A stretch of DNA of 64,000 nucleotides from Priestia filamentosa (GTDB lineage: Bacteria > Bacillota > Bacilli > Bacillales > Bacillaceae_H), in the NCBI RefSeq assembly GCF_900177535.1, contig NZ_FXAJ01000001.1, positions 1,216,214 to 1,280,213 of the forward strand, read 5' to 3'. A model generated the notes under the pieces. The model had not been told where the DNA came from. It searched no databases and worked only from the letters and a program-made list of their open reading frames with translations. Positions 52,296 through 60,208 of this stretch are shown here, piece by piece (the stretch's first letter is position 1; the number at the start of each line of letters is the position of its first letter). The translations under genes were made by a program, and so were the position numbers.

Positions 52296-53390
52296 TTACG
52301 CTCTCTTCTTCTTATTTTTTAAGAAAGCAACAATAAGAAGAAGAAAAGGAATAATGGCTGAGAGAGTAATATATGGAACAAAAATTACTTCCCGTCCCTC
52401 ACCTAGGTGTTCTTGAACGTTACTCGCAATCGTGATAGATAAGAAAAGAATGGCTATGCCTAAAGGATACGATAGTCGTGAAGGCGATTCAATATTAAAT
52501 AAACTAGCCGTGCCTATGACAGCTGCATAAAAAAATATGCTAATCTTAAAAAAAATACCAATTATCGAGGCGATCATAAAAAATACATCAAGACGTTCCA
52601 AAAAATTAGCAACCTGGATGCTTTGTATAGTACTAAGAAGAGGGAATTGTGAACGTGATGTTAAGTCCACTCCAAGTACACTAATATTAATAATCATTGT
52701 AATGACCAAATTTATTCCACTTAATCCTATTGCACATAACATGGTCACTTGTGCTTTATTAGACTTATTTAAATAGGGAAGAATCATCGTAAACACGATT
52801 GCTTCTGCAAAAGGAAAATCTAAGGTTTGAGTGAACGCAACTTTTAAGACGGGTAACATCCCTTCTTCAAGTACTGGTTGTAAGTTGGTGAAATCGATTA
52901 AACCAGAACTCACAATAAGAATAAATCCAGTGATAGCAAGGATATACATCAATATAAAAAGAACCTCACCTGAGCGCGCGATAACCTCGATTCCTTTTCG
53001 AACCATATAAATAATGACAAGCATCAATAAAGCATCTGCAATAAATAGAGGTGTCTCAGAATAGGCAAAGGTTAGTAACATCTCCCCAAAATCACGTAGA
53101 ACTCTTGAAGCATCATACATAAAGTAAAGAATGTAGACAAAGGCAAGTACGCTTCCTATCCCTTTACCTAGGATCTTTTGCATGTACTCCGTAGGCAAGA
53201 GATCTGGATAATAGGAATAAAGCTTGTGATAAATTAAAAATAGAACCAAGCTGCCTATCATTCCAAGTAGAATCGCAAGCCAAGTGTCCTGTTTTGCATC
53301 GATGGCAAGAGGTACTAGTAACGCACTACCTAGTTCAAATAGTACCATTAAGATAAATAACTGACCGGCACTAATCTTGGCTTTTTCCAT
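52296..53390 (-). CDS. gerAB: Spore germination protein, GerAB/GerKB family (amino acid permease-like)
   Basis: 364 residues from the ATG at 53390 (AAAAGAGG 8 bases upstream). Ten membrane helices of the endospore germinant permease family: KISAGQLFILMVLFELGSALLVPLA at the start, YMYDASRVLRDFGEMLLTF, and RLDVFFMIASIIGIFFKISIFFYA. It would sit in the inner spore membrane and bind a germinant. Normally it works with A and C subunits; here gerAA upstream is broken and no gerC follows, so the receptor is probably incomplete unless other subunits help. Confidence 0.92.
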   Translation of the reverse strand: MEKAKISAGQLFILMVLFELGSALLVPLAIDAKQDTWLAILLGMIGSLVLFLIYHKLYSYYPDLLPTEYMQKILGKGIGSVLAFVYILYFMYDASRVLRDFGEMLLTFAYSETPLFIADALLMLVIIYMVRKGIEVIARSGEVLFILMYILAITGFILIVSSGLIDFTNLQPVLEEGMLPVLKVAFTQTLDFPFAEAIVFTMILPYLNKSNKAQVTMLCAIGLSGINLVITMIINISVLGVDLTSRSQFPLLSTIQSIQVANFLERLDVFFMIASIIGIFFKISIFFYAAVIGTASLFNIESPSRLSYPLGIAILFLSITIASNVQEHLGEGREVIFVPYITLSAIIPFLLLIVAFLKNKKKRA

Positions 53391-53411
53391 GTAATGGGTA
53401 CCTCTTTTCCA

Positions 53412-53620
53412 AATGGCTATCTTAGTATCAAAATTCTCCCCCATTTTTAATTGACGAATGATGATATCTGAACTGTTTTCTGTTTAATCGTAACAAGATT
53501 CGCTGATAAAGAACGGTGTATATTTTCTACTGAGTTGTTATCTGATTGATTTTCAGTATCCTGTTGGGGGGTCTTTTTTGATTTGAGGTTTTTAAAAAAC
53601 GAAGGGATAAAGTAAGGCAT
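53412..53620 (-). pseudogene. gerAA: gerAA remnant with large deletion and frameshift
   Basis: The minus strand encodes a GerA-type N-terminus (MPYFIPSFFKNLKSKK, then a Gln/Asn/Ser-rich stretch and SLSANLVTIKQKTVQ). Around 53470 the frame shifts by one base, and the next frame reads SSDIIIRQLKMGENFDTKIAI, the conserved GerA start of the next domain. It then jumps to WKRGTHY, a plausible GerA C-terminus, just before the gerAB ATG. About 400 residues, including all membrane helices, are missing. An internal deletion plus an indel is the simplest explanation. Confidence 0.75.
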
Positions 53621-53735
53621 CCTTCTCTTGTATTTTATTACTTTAACCACATATGGGATTTATATGTAATTTACAACGAAAATTTATATCATATTAGAGG
53701 GAAGAGAAAATCCTATTCAGTGAAGGGTAATAAGT

Positions 53736-53846
53736 ATGAAAGTCGTAGGTGTTTTCCTTTTAATGACGGGATGTTTAATAGGGTTATCTCTAGGCTTCGA
53801 TATGCTTCAAGGAGCAGACATTTTTCAGGCATTGTACAATGCTTGA
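53736..53846 (+). CDS. Tiny single-span membrane protein
   Basis: 36 residues: MKVVGVFLLMTGCLIGLSLG and then FDMLQGADIFQALYNA. RBS GAAGGG 7 bases before ATG. One membrane helix with a short polar tail. If the TGA stop were TGG the frame would go on with NHFRINLNLNMSY, so this may be a shortened member of a longer family. Followed by repeat copy K, which may have cut the original end. Confidence 0.45.
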   Translation: MKVVGVFLLMTGCLIGLSLGFDMLQGADIFQALYNA

Positions 53847-53893
53847 AACCATTTTCGTATAAATTTAAATTTAAATATGTCTTACTAATTGAA

Positions 53894-53998
53894 CGTCTAT
53901 AAAAGTATATTTAAAGGACAAGAAAAAGCTCAAACCCGTTGGTGATGAACGTGTTTGCTCTTTTTACTATCTGGAAGATGTTTTATGTTAATCAGATA
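53894..53998 (+). repeat. Dispersed repeat, copy K (full length)
   Basis: Opens CGTCTATAAAAGTATATTTA, stem AGCTCAAAC/GTTTGCTCT (imperfect) with T5, then a second stem TATCTG/CAGATA around GAAGATGTTTTATGTTAAT. Confidence 0.78.
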
Positions 53999-54068
53999 AG
54001 TATATTAGAATTAGTTATTGACTCTTACCTTAGAGTAGCCTTTAGACTGACAAATGAGGTGGATAAGT

Positions 54069-54818
54069 GTGCTATATACAGTAAAACAAATATCAGAATT
54101 AACAAATGTGACGGTAAAAACCCTATATCATTACCATAAAATTGGTCTTTTATTGCCTTGCAAAATAAGTGAAGCAGGTTATCGTCTCTATGGAATAAAA
54201 GAGCTGGAGCGTTTACAACAAATCTTATTTTATCGAGAGTTGGACTTTCCCCTCAAAAAAATACATCAATTATTGGATGGTGAGCCAGAACGGTTATCTA
54301 TATTGTCTGATCAAAGAAAACTACTTCTTGCACGAATGGAAAGAATAAAGCGTTTAGTTCAGACACTAGATGAATCGATTCACTTCACCATGAAAGGTGA
54401 TATTATGGATAAATCAGAAATGTTCAAAGGATTTGAGAGTGAAAAAGAGTGGGTGGAAGCAATGACGGATCAGAGTGAATATCTAAAAGAAAAATATGAC
54501 TACGATTTGTTTAAAGAAAATCAAATTGATGTTCAGTCAATGAATGAGCAGGCTTTAGAGGCAAAACACTTTATGGATAGTATAGCTAATGCACTTAAGG
54601 AAGGATTAAAGTTTAATGATGAGAAGGTACAAGATTTAATCAAACAGCATATTGATTTCTTAAATAATCAGGGGCATAATACCAGAGCAGAAGATTTTGC
54701 AATACAAGCACGCTTCTTTTTAAATGATGATTTTCATAGAAATATGCTTGAGTCTCAGCAAACTGGACTTTCTTATTATCTATGCATTGCAGCCGAGTCA
54801 TTTGCTGCTTTTAAGTAG
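54069..54818 (+). CDS. MerR-family regulator with TipAS-type C-terminal domain
   Basis: 249 residues from the GTG at 54069; GAGGTGG 6 bases upstream decides the start over the ATG at 54054. N-terminal MerR HTH: YTVKQISELTNVTVKTLYHYHKIGLLLPCKISEAGYRLYGIKELERLQQILFYRELDF, then a coiled coil (about 75-115) and a TipAS ligand-binding domain (about 125-249, with NQGHNTRAEDFAIQARFFLNDDFHRNML). Related regulators (TipA, SkgA, Mta) sense antibiotics or other lipophilic compounds and activate pumps. No pump gene adjoins, so targets lie elsewhere. Confidence 0.88.
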   Translation: MLYTVKQISELTNVTVKTLYHYHKIGLLLPCKISEAGYRLYGIKELERLQQILFYRELDFPLKKIHQLLDGEPERLSILSDQRKLLLARMERIKRLVQTLDESIHFTMKGDIMDKSEMFKGFESEKEWVEAMTDQSEYLKEKYDYDLFKENQIDVQSMNEQALEAKHFMDSIANALKEGLKFNDEKVQDLIKQHIDFLNNQGHNTRAEDFAIQARFFLNDDFHRNMLESQQTGLSYYLCIAAESFAAFK

Positions 54819-54833
54819 AAAAGTTCAAATATA

Positions 54834-54902
54834 GAGTAACGAAATAAGTCAATCTTTCTGAGTTGGCTTATTTTGTTACTCTAATTTTCATTGTGTTAAC
54901 CA
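54834..54902 (+). terminator. Terminator of the MerR gene with repeat-like tail (copy Q)
   Basis: Long stem GAGTAAC.AAATAAG.CAA/TTG.CTTATTT.GTTACTC, then AATTTTCATTGTGTTAACCA, which resembles the 3' block of the dispersed repeat. Confidence 0.75.
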
Positions 54903-55001
54903 TACATTAAAAAGGATAGGATTACTCAGTAAAAATAAAGTGATATATGGAATTTTGTGCTGAAATATTTTATTAAAATATGAAAGCTGAGGAGAGAATT
55001 T

Positions 55002-55577
55002 ATGGACCACTTCAAACATGATACCTATGTTGTGTTAGATTTACCAAAAGAAATTACTGAGCAAGTTAGAAAGATTAGATATCGTTTTAAAGATAAATTT
55101 TATACGGCTCTCCCACCTAAAATCACAGTTGCCGGTTCTAGTGGTGTTGGTGTATTACAAAATAATCAGGAACCAGATCAAGTATTTAAAATTTTAGATG
55201 ATATTGCAACGAAAATAGAACCAATCAAGGCTTCTTTTTCAGAGGTTAAAAGATTTCCATATACAAACATCTTCTTTTTTTCCCTACATGATGAAGCTTC
55301 ATTTCACAATATTCATAAAAAAATAGCACAATCAGATATTCGCTTTTCAAAAAATGACTTTCCTTATAAACCTCATTCTACACTGTGGGACCGTTCTTCT
55401 ATATCAGAAAAAGAAATTCAAGAGTTACTTTCCATACGTTTAAAAGAAGAATTTATACTTAATACAATGTCAATTTACTCCCTTGAGTCCCCAGGGGGTG
55501 ATGTAATTATTCTTTTACGTCATAGAGTCACATTTACATGGATGTTGTTTTCATTTTCTACCAGATTTATTAGGTGA
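55002..55577 (+). CDS. 2'-5' RNA ligase/cyclic phosphodiesterase-like protein lacking the first His
   Basis: 191 residues. The 2H-phosphoesterase fold is visible, and the second HxS/T motif is intact (FPYKPHSTLWDRSS), but where the first HxT/S motif should be the sequence reads LPPKITVAGSSGVGV, i.e. Lys in place of His. Such proteins may have lost phosphodiesterase activity or use another residue. The C-terminal FTWMLFSFSTRFIR looks unlike the family and could result from a late frameshift. RBS GAGGAGAG before ATG. Single gene. Confidence 0.72.
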   Translation: MDHFKHDTYVVLDLPKEITEQVRKIRYRFKDKFYTALPPKITVAGSSGVGVLQNNQEPDQVFKILDDIATKIEPIKASFSEVKRFPYTNIFFFSLHDEASFHNIHKKIAQSDIRFSKNDFPYKPHSTLWDRSSISEKEIQELLSIRLKEEFILNTMSIYSLESPGGDVIILLRHRVTFTWMLFSFSTRFIR

Positions 55578-55616
55578 ACTTTTTATCGCTGTTAGAGGCC
55601 TATGGAAGCCTAATAA

Positions 55617-56090
55617 CTAAAAGATGTCTCTTGGCAATCTTTCATTCATCTTTTCCCACTCACTCCACTTCATAATCGGTTTATCAGGTAAAGGTTCATC
55701 GTCTAACATAGAGATATATTCTACAGAATGTCCATTAGGATCCTCGAAGTAGAATGATACAGCAGGCATAAAAGGAAATACATATAATTCTCCTGAATCA
55801 TCTTCAAAAAAATTACTAATAGAAATTCCTAATTTCTTTACTTCTATAGCAGTTTTTTTAAGGTCGTCTAAATCAACTGAGATAGCAAAGTGCTGTCTTT
55901 GGACATTCTTGCTTGGATAGTTTTCCCTTATACCTAGCATACCCTTACCTTCACCACCAACCCAAAAGAATGTAGACTTTCTACCTTCGTCTCTATATAA
56001 GGGAGATATACCAGGTAACTTTTTATAAAAATCCGAGGATTCTTCAAAATTTAATACATTAATGTGTGTTTCAAATATTCCGTTAATCAT
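55617..56090 (-). CDS. VOC/glyoxalase-family protein (CatE-like)
   Basis: 157 residues from the ATG at 56090 (AGAAAGGA 8 bases upstream; the longer frame from 56162 lacks an RBS). Single VOC domain: GIFETHINVLNFEESSDFYKKL, VQRQHFAISVDLDDLKK and SFYFEDPNGHSVEYISML give His, His and Glu as metal ligands. Glyoxalase, dioxygenase or fosfomycin-type chemistry are all possible; no adjacent pathway points to a substrate. Confidence 0.82.
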   Translation of the reverse strand: MINGIFETHINVLNFEESSDFYKKLPGISPLYRDEGRKSTFFWVGGEGKGMLGIRENYPSKNVQRQHFAISVDLDDLKKTAIEVKKLGISISNFFEDDSGELYVFPFMPAVSFYFEDPNGHSVEYISMLDDEPLPDKPIMKWSEWEKMNERLPRDIF

Positions 56091-56373
56091 TTCTAAATCC
56101 TTTCTCTTAATGACTTTTTCTAAAATATAGTTTTTTTGCAATTGACCTATATCGAATTTCAATATAAGTTCTAAATATCGTAGATTGTTATTTAAATTAT
56201 AAAATAATCCTATCGGTCAATTTATGCTCGCTGAGTTTTAAGCCACTTAAGCAACATTGTGTAAATGAACATTTACTTACTAAATTGCCTTTCTAACATT
56301 GAAAAAAACAGAATTAGGTGTAAACTTACAACTTTACTTTGAGTTTACAAGGATTTAGGATGGTGAGTACATA

Positions 56374-56676
56374 GTGAAATCTAAAATTTGCATAATCATT
56401 CTTTTAATCTCAGCTACTTTTTTAGGTGTATATGGCCAAGATATTTCCTATTTTTTAGATGAAAACATAATAGAATGGAATGCTATGTACTACTTGACTG
56501 CTGTAACGTATATAAGTATTTTTTTATACTTTGTTAAAATTCTCTGGACTTACATACTCCAAAGAAAAAATGTACTAAAGGGTAACATCTTAAACTTGTA
56601 TTGGCTTGTTACTGTAATTCCTAGTTTCCTTATTTCTTTATGGTCCATATTTGTTTTAGCTATGTGGTGGGGATAA
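56374..56676 (+). CDS. Small three-span membrane protein
   Basis: 100 residues, GTG start (AGGATGGTGAG upstream). Membrane segments about 4-20, 38-62 and 76-98 (LVTVIPSFLISLWSIFVLAM), loop QDISYFLDENIIEWNAMYYL outside and QRKNVLKGNILN inside. No recognised family. Single gene; a full repeat copy with a terminator stem lies about 170 bases downstream. Confidence 0.55.
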   Translation: MKSKICIIILLISATFLGVYGQDISYFLDENIIEWNAMYYLTAVTYISIFLYFVKILWTYILQRKNVLKGNILNLYWLVTVIPSFLISLWSIFVLAMWWG

Positions 56677-56835
56677 TTATTCATATGTTCAAATTTATGA
56701 ATGAGGGGATATTTTTACTTTTAAAAATATGCTTTGCTTGGCCACTTCCTGTTTTAATAAGTGATCATCATCTGGTTTAAATAACATAGATATATGGAAA
56801 ATTATAAAATAATGGGAATTAGACAGTCAAATAAA

Positions 56836-56940
56836 CGTCCATAAAAGTATATATAAAGGAAAAGAAAAAAGCGCAAACTCGTTGGTACTAAACTTGTTTG
56901 CGCTTTTTTACTTCCTCTACGGTGTTTGACAGACGCCGTA
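56836..56940 (+). repeat. Dispersed repeat, copy L (full length)
   Basis: Opens CGTCCATAAAAGTATATATA, stem AGCGCAAACTC/..TTGTTTGCGCT with T6. The second stem is TACGG-T-GT/AC-G-CCGTA around TTGACAG, so the usual TTATGTTAA loop has been replaced. Confidence 0.8.
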
Positions 56941-56978
56941 AAAAATGCTCTAAACAAATATAAGAGATAAGCCATCCG

Positions 56979-57980
56979 CTACTCATCAGGTAATTTCTTC
57001 CGGTCATTTGCTTGAGGTGGTTTTTCTATCCATCCTTTTTTAATCATAATGTTTCCCCAACTAGTCGTAAGTTTTAAATCTCTTAGAATAGATGATTCAC
57101 AATGTGTTATTACATCTACCCTCATACTTACAGCCATAGCATTAGAATAATACACCATACCTAGGTTGAACATAAAACCTGCATGAAATAGCATTAATTT
57201 ATCAGAGAAAGGAGCCATTTTAGAATCTGTAACGTGGGTATCTAATAACCGTGGTGAATGAAGGTTCTCTTCATGTAGTATGGAAGAAAAAATACCTATA
57301 TGTTTATTAAGTAAACTTAAACCATCCTCCATAAATTTACGTATCTTTTTGTCCTTAGTTACTTGCTGAAAACCGAGAATAATACCTTTTGCCACAATAC
57401 TCTTTCTCAAATTAATATATATATTTCCAGCCTCCATTGTATTTAAATGTCTTTTCTTCCCCAATACATCTATAGCATATCCTAACTCGGTAATGAATCC
57501 AGGATTTTGTGGTGTAGAAAAATAAGGATCTCTTTCATAAATTCCCTTAGACAGGAGGATATCAATTGATTGATTATAAACCTCCATTGTATCTATATTA
57601 CACTGATAGTAATGGTTCCTAATATCTTTCCGAACGGAACTACTAAAAGACATGCTATACCCTGATAGCCCATGAGTTGTCATGGTATGTATGTACTGTA
57701 ACCAAAAAAGATCCGTAAATAAAGGAGGTGCTTCGAGGTTTACATCTTTATCAGTAAAACCAATTGGTAGGGGGAAGTTCTCTTTATTTAAAAACTTTTT
57801 TAGCACTTCGAGATGCTTTTCAGATAATTCTAGACAAAATTTAAAAAGAGTACGAATTTCATAATCTTTAACAGTTGCTAACACGTAGTTACTTATACAA
57901 ATTGCCATAGTTTCCCGAATATATTGAATCCACAGATTTGTAATTTCTGAGGAAGTCAATCGATCGTCATTCATCGTCAA
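56979..57980 (-). CDS. DUF3231-family protein 1
   Basis: 333 residues from TTG at 57980 (GGAGGT 8 bases upstream; ATG at 57974 is the alternative). Two homologous four-helix bundles in tandem, as typical for DUF3231: ITNLWIQYIRETMAICISNYVLATVKDYEIRTLF near the start and a second half from NTMEAGNIYINLRKSIVAKGIILGFQQVTKDKKIRKFMEDGL. Ferritin-like or spore-related roles have been suggested for this Bacillus family; function is not established. About one third identical by eye to the divergent DUF3231 protein at 58461. Confidence 0.85.
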   Translation of the reverse strand: MTMNDDRLTSSEITNLWIQYIRETMAICISNYVLATVKDYEIRTLFKFCLELSEKHLEVLKKFLNKENFPLPIGFTDKDVNLEAPPLFTDLFWLQYIHTMTTHGLSGYSMSFSSSVRKDIRNHYYQCNIDTMEVYNQSIDILLSKGIYERDPYFSTPQNPGFITELGYAIDVLGKKRHLNTMEAGNIYINLRKSIVAKGIILGFQQVTKDKKIRKFMEDGLSLLNKHIGIFSSILHEENLHSPRLLDTHVTDSKMAPFSDKLMLFHAGFMFNLGMVYYSNAMAVSMRVDVITHCESSILRDLKLTTSWGNIMIKKGWIEKPPQANDRKKLPDE

Positions 57981-58162
57981 ATTTGTTACCTCCAATAATA
58001 TAAACCTTATGGAGTATTTTGCCCCAAACTTTTACATTTATGAAACCAAAAATAAGTTTCTAATTGTATTCGTTTAATGAACTGAAAATTCTACGGTGCT
58101 CTAACAGGAGTTTTATTTCATAAAGAATATAATCATTTATCTAACGGAGAGGAGGAATGTTG

Positions 58163-58282
58163 ATGAATAATGGTAAAAGCAATTCAAACGAAACTAAAGG
58201 GAAATACGTTACGAGTATCTTCTTTGAGGCTTCAATTGGAGCTGTATTAGGATTGCTTGTTTATGTGAAGGACTGGTTATAA
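58163..58282 (+). CDS. 39-residue membrane mini-protein
   Basis: ATG with excellent RBS (GAGGAGGAA). Hydrophilic start (NNGKSNSNETKGKYV) then one membrane helix (SIFFEASIGAVLGLLVYVKDWL). It sits between two divergent DUF3231 genes. A 49-bp remnant of a paralogue survives at 51930. A terminator (58302-58329) follows at 20 bases. Tiny single-span proteins with such layout are frequent in spore membranes, but no function is known for this one. Confidence 0.6.
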   Translation: MNNGKSNSNETKGKYVTSIFFEASIGAVLGLLVYVKDWL

Positions 58283-58301
58283 TTAAGGAAAGTAGGAGTA
58301 G

Positions 58302-58362
58302 GAAGCCTTATAAATTTTTATAAGGCTTCTTTCATTGCCTATAAACTACATTATGTGAACTA
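58302..58362 (+). repeat. Dispersed repeat, copy M (terminator plus 3' block)
   Basis: Stem GAAGCCTTATAAA/TTTATAAGGCTTC, then TTTCATTGCCTATAAACTAC and ATTATGTGAACTAG. Confidence 0.65.
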
Positions 58363-58460
58363 GAATTGAACAAGGTCTCTATTTTTTTGGAAATTAAAAA
58401 AGAATAAATTGGGAAGATAAATGAAATACTCAAGATAAATACATGTAATTAGGAGGCATT

Positions 58461-59462
58461 ATGGTTAAACGAAATGTAAGATTATCAAGTCCTGAAATTG
58501 GTGGTTTATGGGGAGTTTATATACAAGAAACAATGTCTATTTGTTTGTTAAAATATTTTCTGCATCACCTCCAAGATAACGAAATAAAGCCTATTTTACA
58601 AAAATCTTTACATATCTCTCAAACCCATGTAAAACAAATTAAAGCCATTTTTTTAGAGGAAAATATCCCTTTACCCGATGGATTTACAAGTAAAGATATT
58701 AATTTATCAGCTCCTCCACTTTTTTATGATCTCTTTGCTCTGAGTTTTGTCTATTCAATGAGCCGCATGGGAATGGTTAACTTAGGATTTGCTACTTCTA
58801 CTGTTGCTCGAGCAGATGTTCTTGATTTTTTCACACACGCTTTGAAACAGACTACGGAGCTCTATGCAGAGTCCACTAATTTAATGTTATCTAAAGGTAT
58901 TTACGATAGACCGCCTATGATTACTTATCCTGAGAAGGTCGAATATGTAAAAAAGCAATCTTATATTATAGCAGCCATAGGAAAAAAAAGACCTTTAAAT
59001 GCTGTCGAGCTTACTGAAATATTCTTTAACATTGAGCGTAACTATTTTGCAGTTCTACTATGTATGGGTTTATTACAAGTAGTGAAGGATAAAGAGATTA
59101 AAGATTATATAGAAAATGGGATGAATTTATCAGAAAAGCAGATTAATTTCTTTAATGACCTTCTAAAAAAAGAGGAGCTTCTTGGTACTGTTCCTGTTAG
59201 TATGGAGGTGACAAATTCAACCGTCTCCCCTTTCTCTGATAAGCTTATTGTTGCGCTTTTTCATTTCTTAAATTCTATTGATGTTACACTTATTGGCCAT
59301 GCTTTGTCTTTATCTATGAGGTTGGATTTAGCTACTTATTATAGTAAATTAATCGGAGAAATATTAACTTATGCTGAAAAGGGATTCAATATTATGGTAA
59401 ACCGACAATGGCTAGAACAACCACCCCAAGCACCAAATAGAAAGGCTTTAAAAGAAATGTGA
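58461..59462 (+). CDS. DUF3231-family protein 2
   Basis: 333 residues, ATG with RBS TAGGAGG. Two four-helix bundles: GGLWGVYIQETMSICLLKYFLHHLQDNEIKPIL..SQTHVKQIKAIFLEENIPLPDGFTSKDINLSAPPLF and NAVELTEIFFNIERNYFAVLLCMGLLQVVKDKEIKDYIENGM, then VTNSTVSPFSDKLIVALFHFLNS. Shares the LPxGFTxKDxNLxAPPLF motif and the C-terminal EQPPQAPNRKAL with the opposite-strand paralogue 480 bp away. Function unknown; terminator of repeat type follows. Confidence 0.86.
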   Translation: MVKRNVRLSSPEIGGLWGVYIQETMSICLLKYFLHHLQDNEIKPILQKSLHISQTHVKQIKAIFLEENIPLPDGFTSKDINLSAPPLFYDLFALSFVYSMSRMGMVNLGFATSTVARADVLDFFTHALKQTTELYAESTNLMLSKGIYDRPPMITYPEKVEYVKKQSYIIAAIGKKRPLNAVELTEIFFNIERNYFAVLLCMGLLQVVKDKEIKDYIENGMNLSEKQINFFNDLLKKEELLGTVPVSMEVTNSTVSPFSDKLIVALFHFLNSIDVTLIGHALSLSMRLDLATYYSKLIGEILTYAEKGFNIMVNRQWLEQPPQAPNRKALKEM

Positions 59463-59497
59463 CTTACTTGACAAAAAGATGATACTTAATGGAATGG

Positions 59498-59562
59498 AAA
59501 AAGCCCTTGATAATGAGGGCTTTTTAGCATGCTACGGCTAATAATATAAGTTATGTAAAGTA
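59498..59562 (+). repeat. Dispersed repeat, copy N (terminator plus 3' block)
   Basis: Stem AAAAAGCCCT/..AGGGCTTTTT, then GCTACGGCTAATAATATAAG and TTATGTAAAGTAA. Ends the DUF3231 gene. Confidence 0.62.
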
Positions 59563-60208
59563 ATTTTAATTATGGATAAAAATAAGAAAATAGAATTTAT
59601 GGAACGTAAAGAAGGGCATCTCCTTAAGAATATAATGCTAGTACAAAATAATAAAGACTTAGCACTGATCTCACGGTATGACATAAATATATAATAATTA
59701 TTTTTTATTATAGAAATAATATTAAGGGGTTACGAAAACAATGAGGATAAATATGCCAATCTATAATTGGTTAAAAATTACAATTATAAAGACTTACCTG
59801 ATAAAATTTATTCGGATTACAATAAGAAGAGGATAGATAGTTTATTATATACTTATTTATCCTCCTTTTCATGCGCGTCAGATGATTTTAAAGCCGGCTT
59901 TGTCTTCTCAAAACCAAGGGATCTGGCAATGCATGGAGCAAAAAAGTATTTTATTAGAATGAGTACATAATCCCAACTTATATCTTGGAAATCCTATTGC
60001 TCCTTCATGTGGGGAGGGGAAGCTGACGGCTTATTACGTCTTTTAAGGCTCTATTCGCAAACCTCGTCTCCATAATTGGAGGTGATCCTCAAGTCCGTTG
60101 CGCTTAAACAGTTGATTTTATGGGCTTTCGTGCTTCAGGTTAAATAGATTGATTCTATCGTAATAATGTAGGGACCGAGCGGTAATTCCTGTTATTTGAA
60201 CGCTATCT
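59563..60208. other. Intergenic region without a supported gene
   Basis: About 650 bases. A 40-codon frame (59572-59694) and a 67-codon TTG frame (59767-59970) lack good ribosome sites and recognisable content. Base composition rises in G+C from about 59990 onward (for example TGTGGGGAGGGGAAGCTGACGG), unlike the surroundings, possibly debris of an acquired segment. No site was recognised. Confidence 0.4.

Noticed and set aside
53939-54139. 66-codon ORF from repeat copy K into the MerR gene
   Set aside because: It overlaps the MerR coding region in another frame and begins inside the repeat hairpin.
26353-59562. Integron-like gene cassette array with the repeats as attC sites
   Set aside because: Genes between the repeats point both ways and many are multi-gene operons with their own promoters; no integrase is present and the ends do not match attC core sites. 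Only the shared orientation resembles such arrays.
26353-59562. CRISPR array made of the repeats
   Set aside because: Copies are hundreds to thousands of bases apart, vary in the stem, and no cas genes are present.
59767-59970. 67-codon TTG-start ORF
   Set aside because: No RBS and no recognisable protein features; upstream and downstream DNA look decayed.
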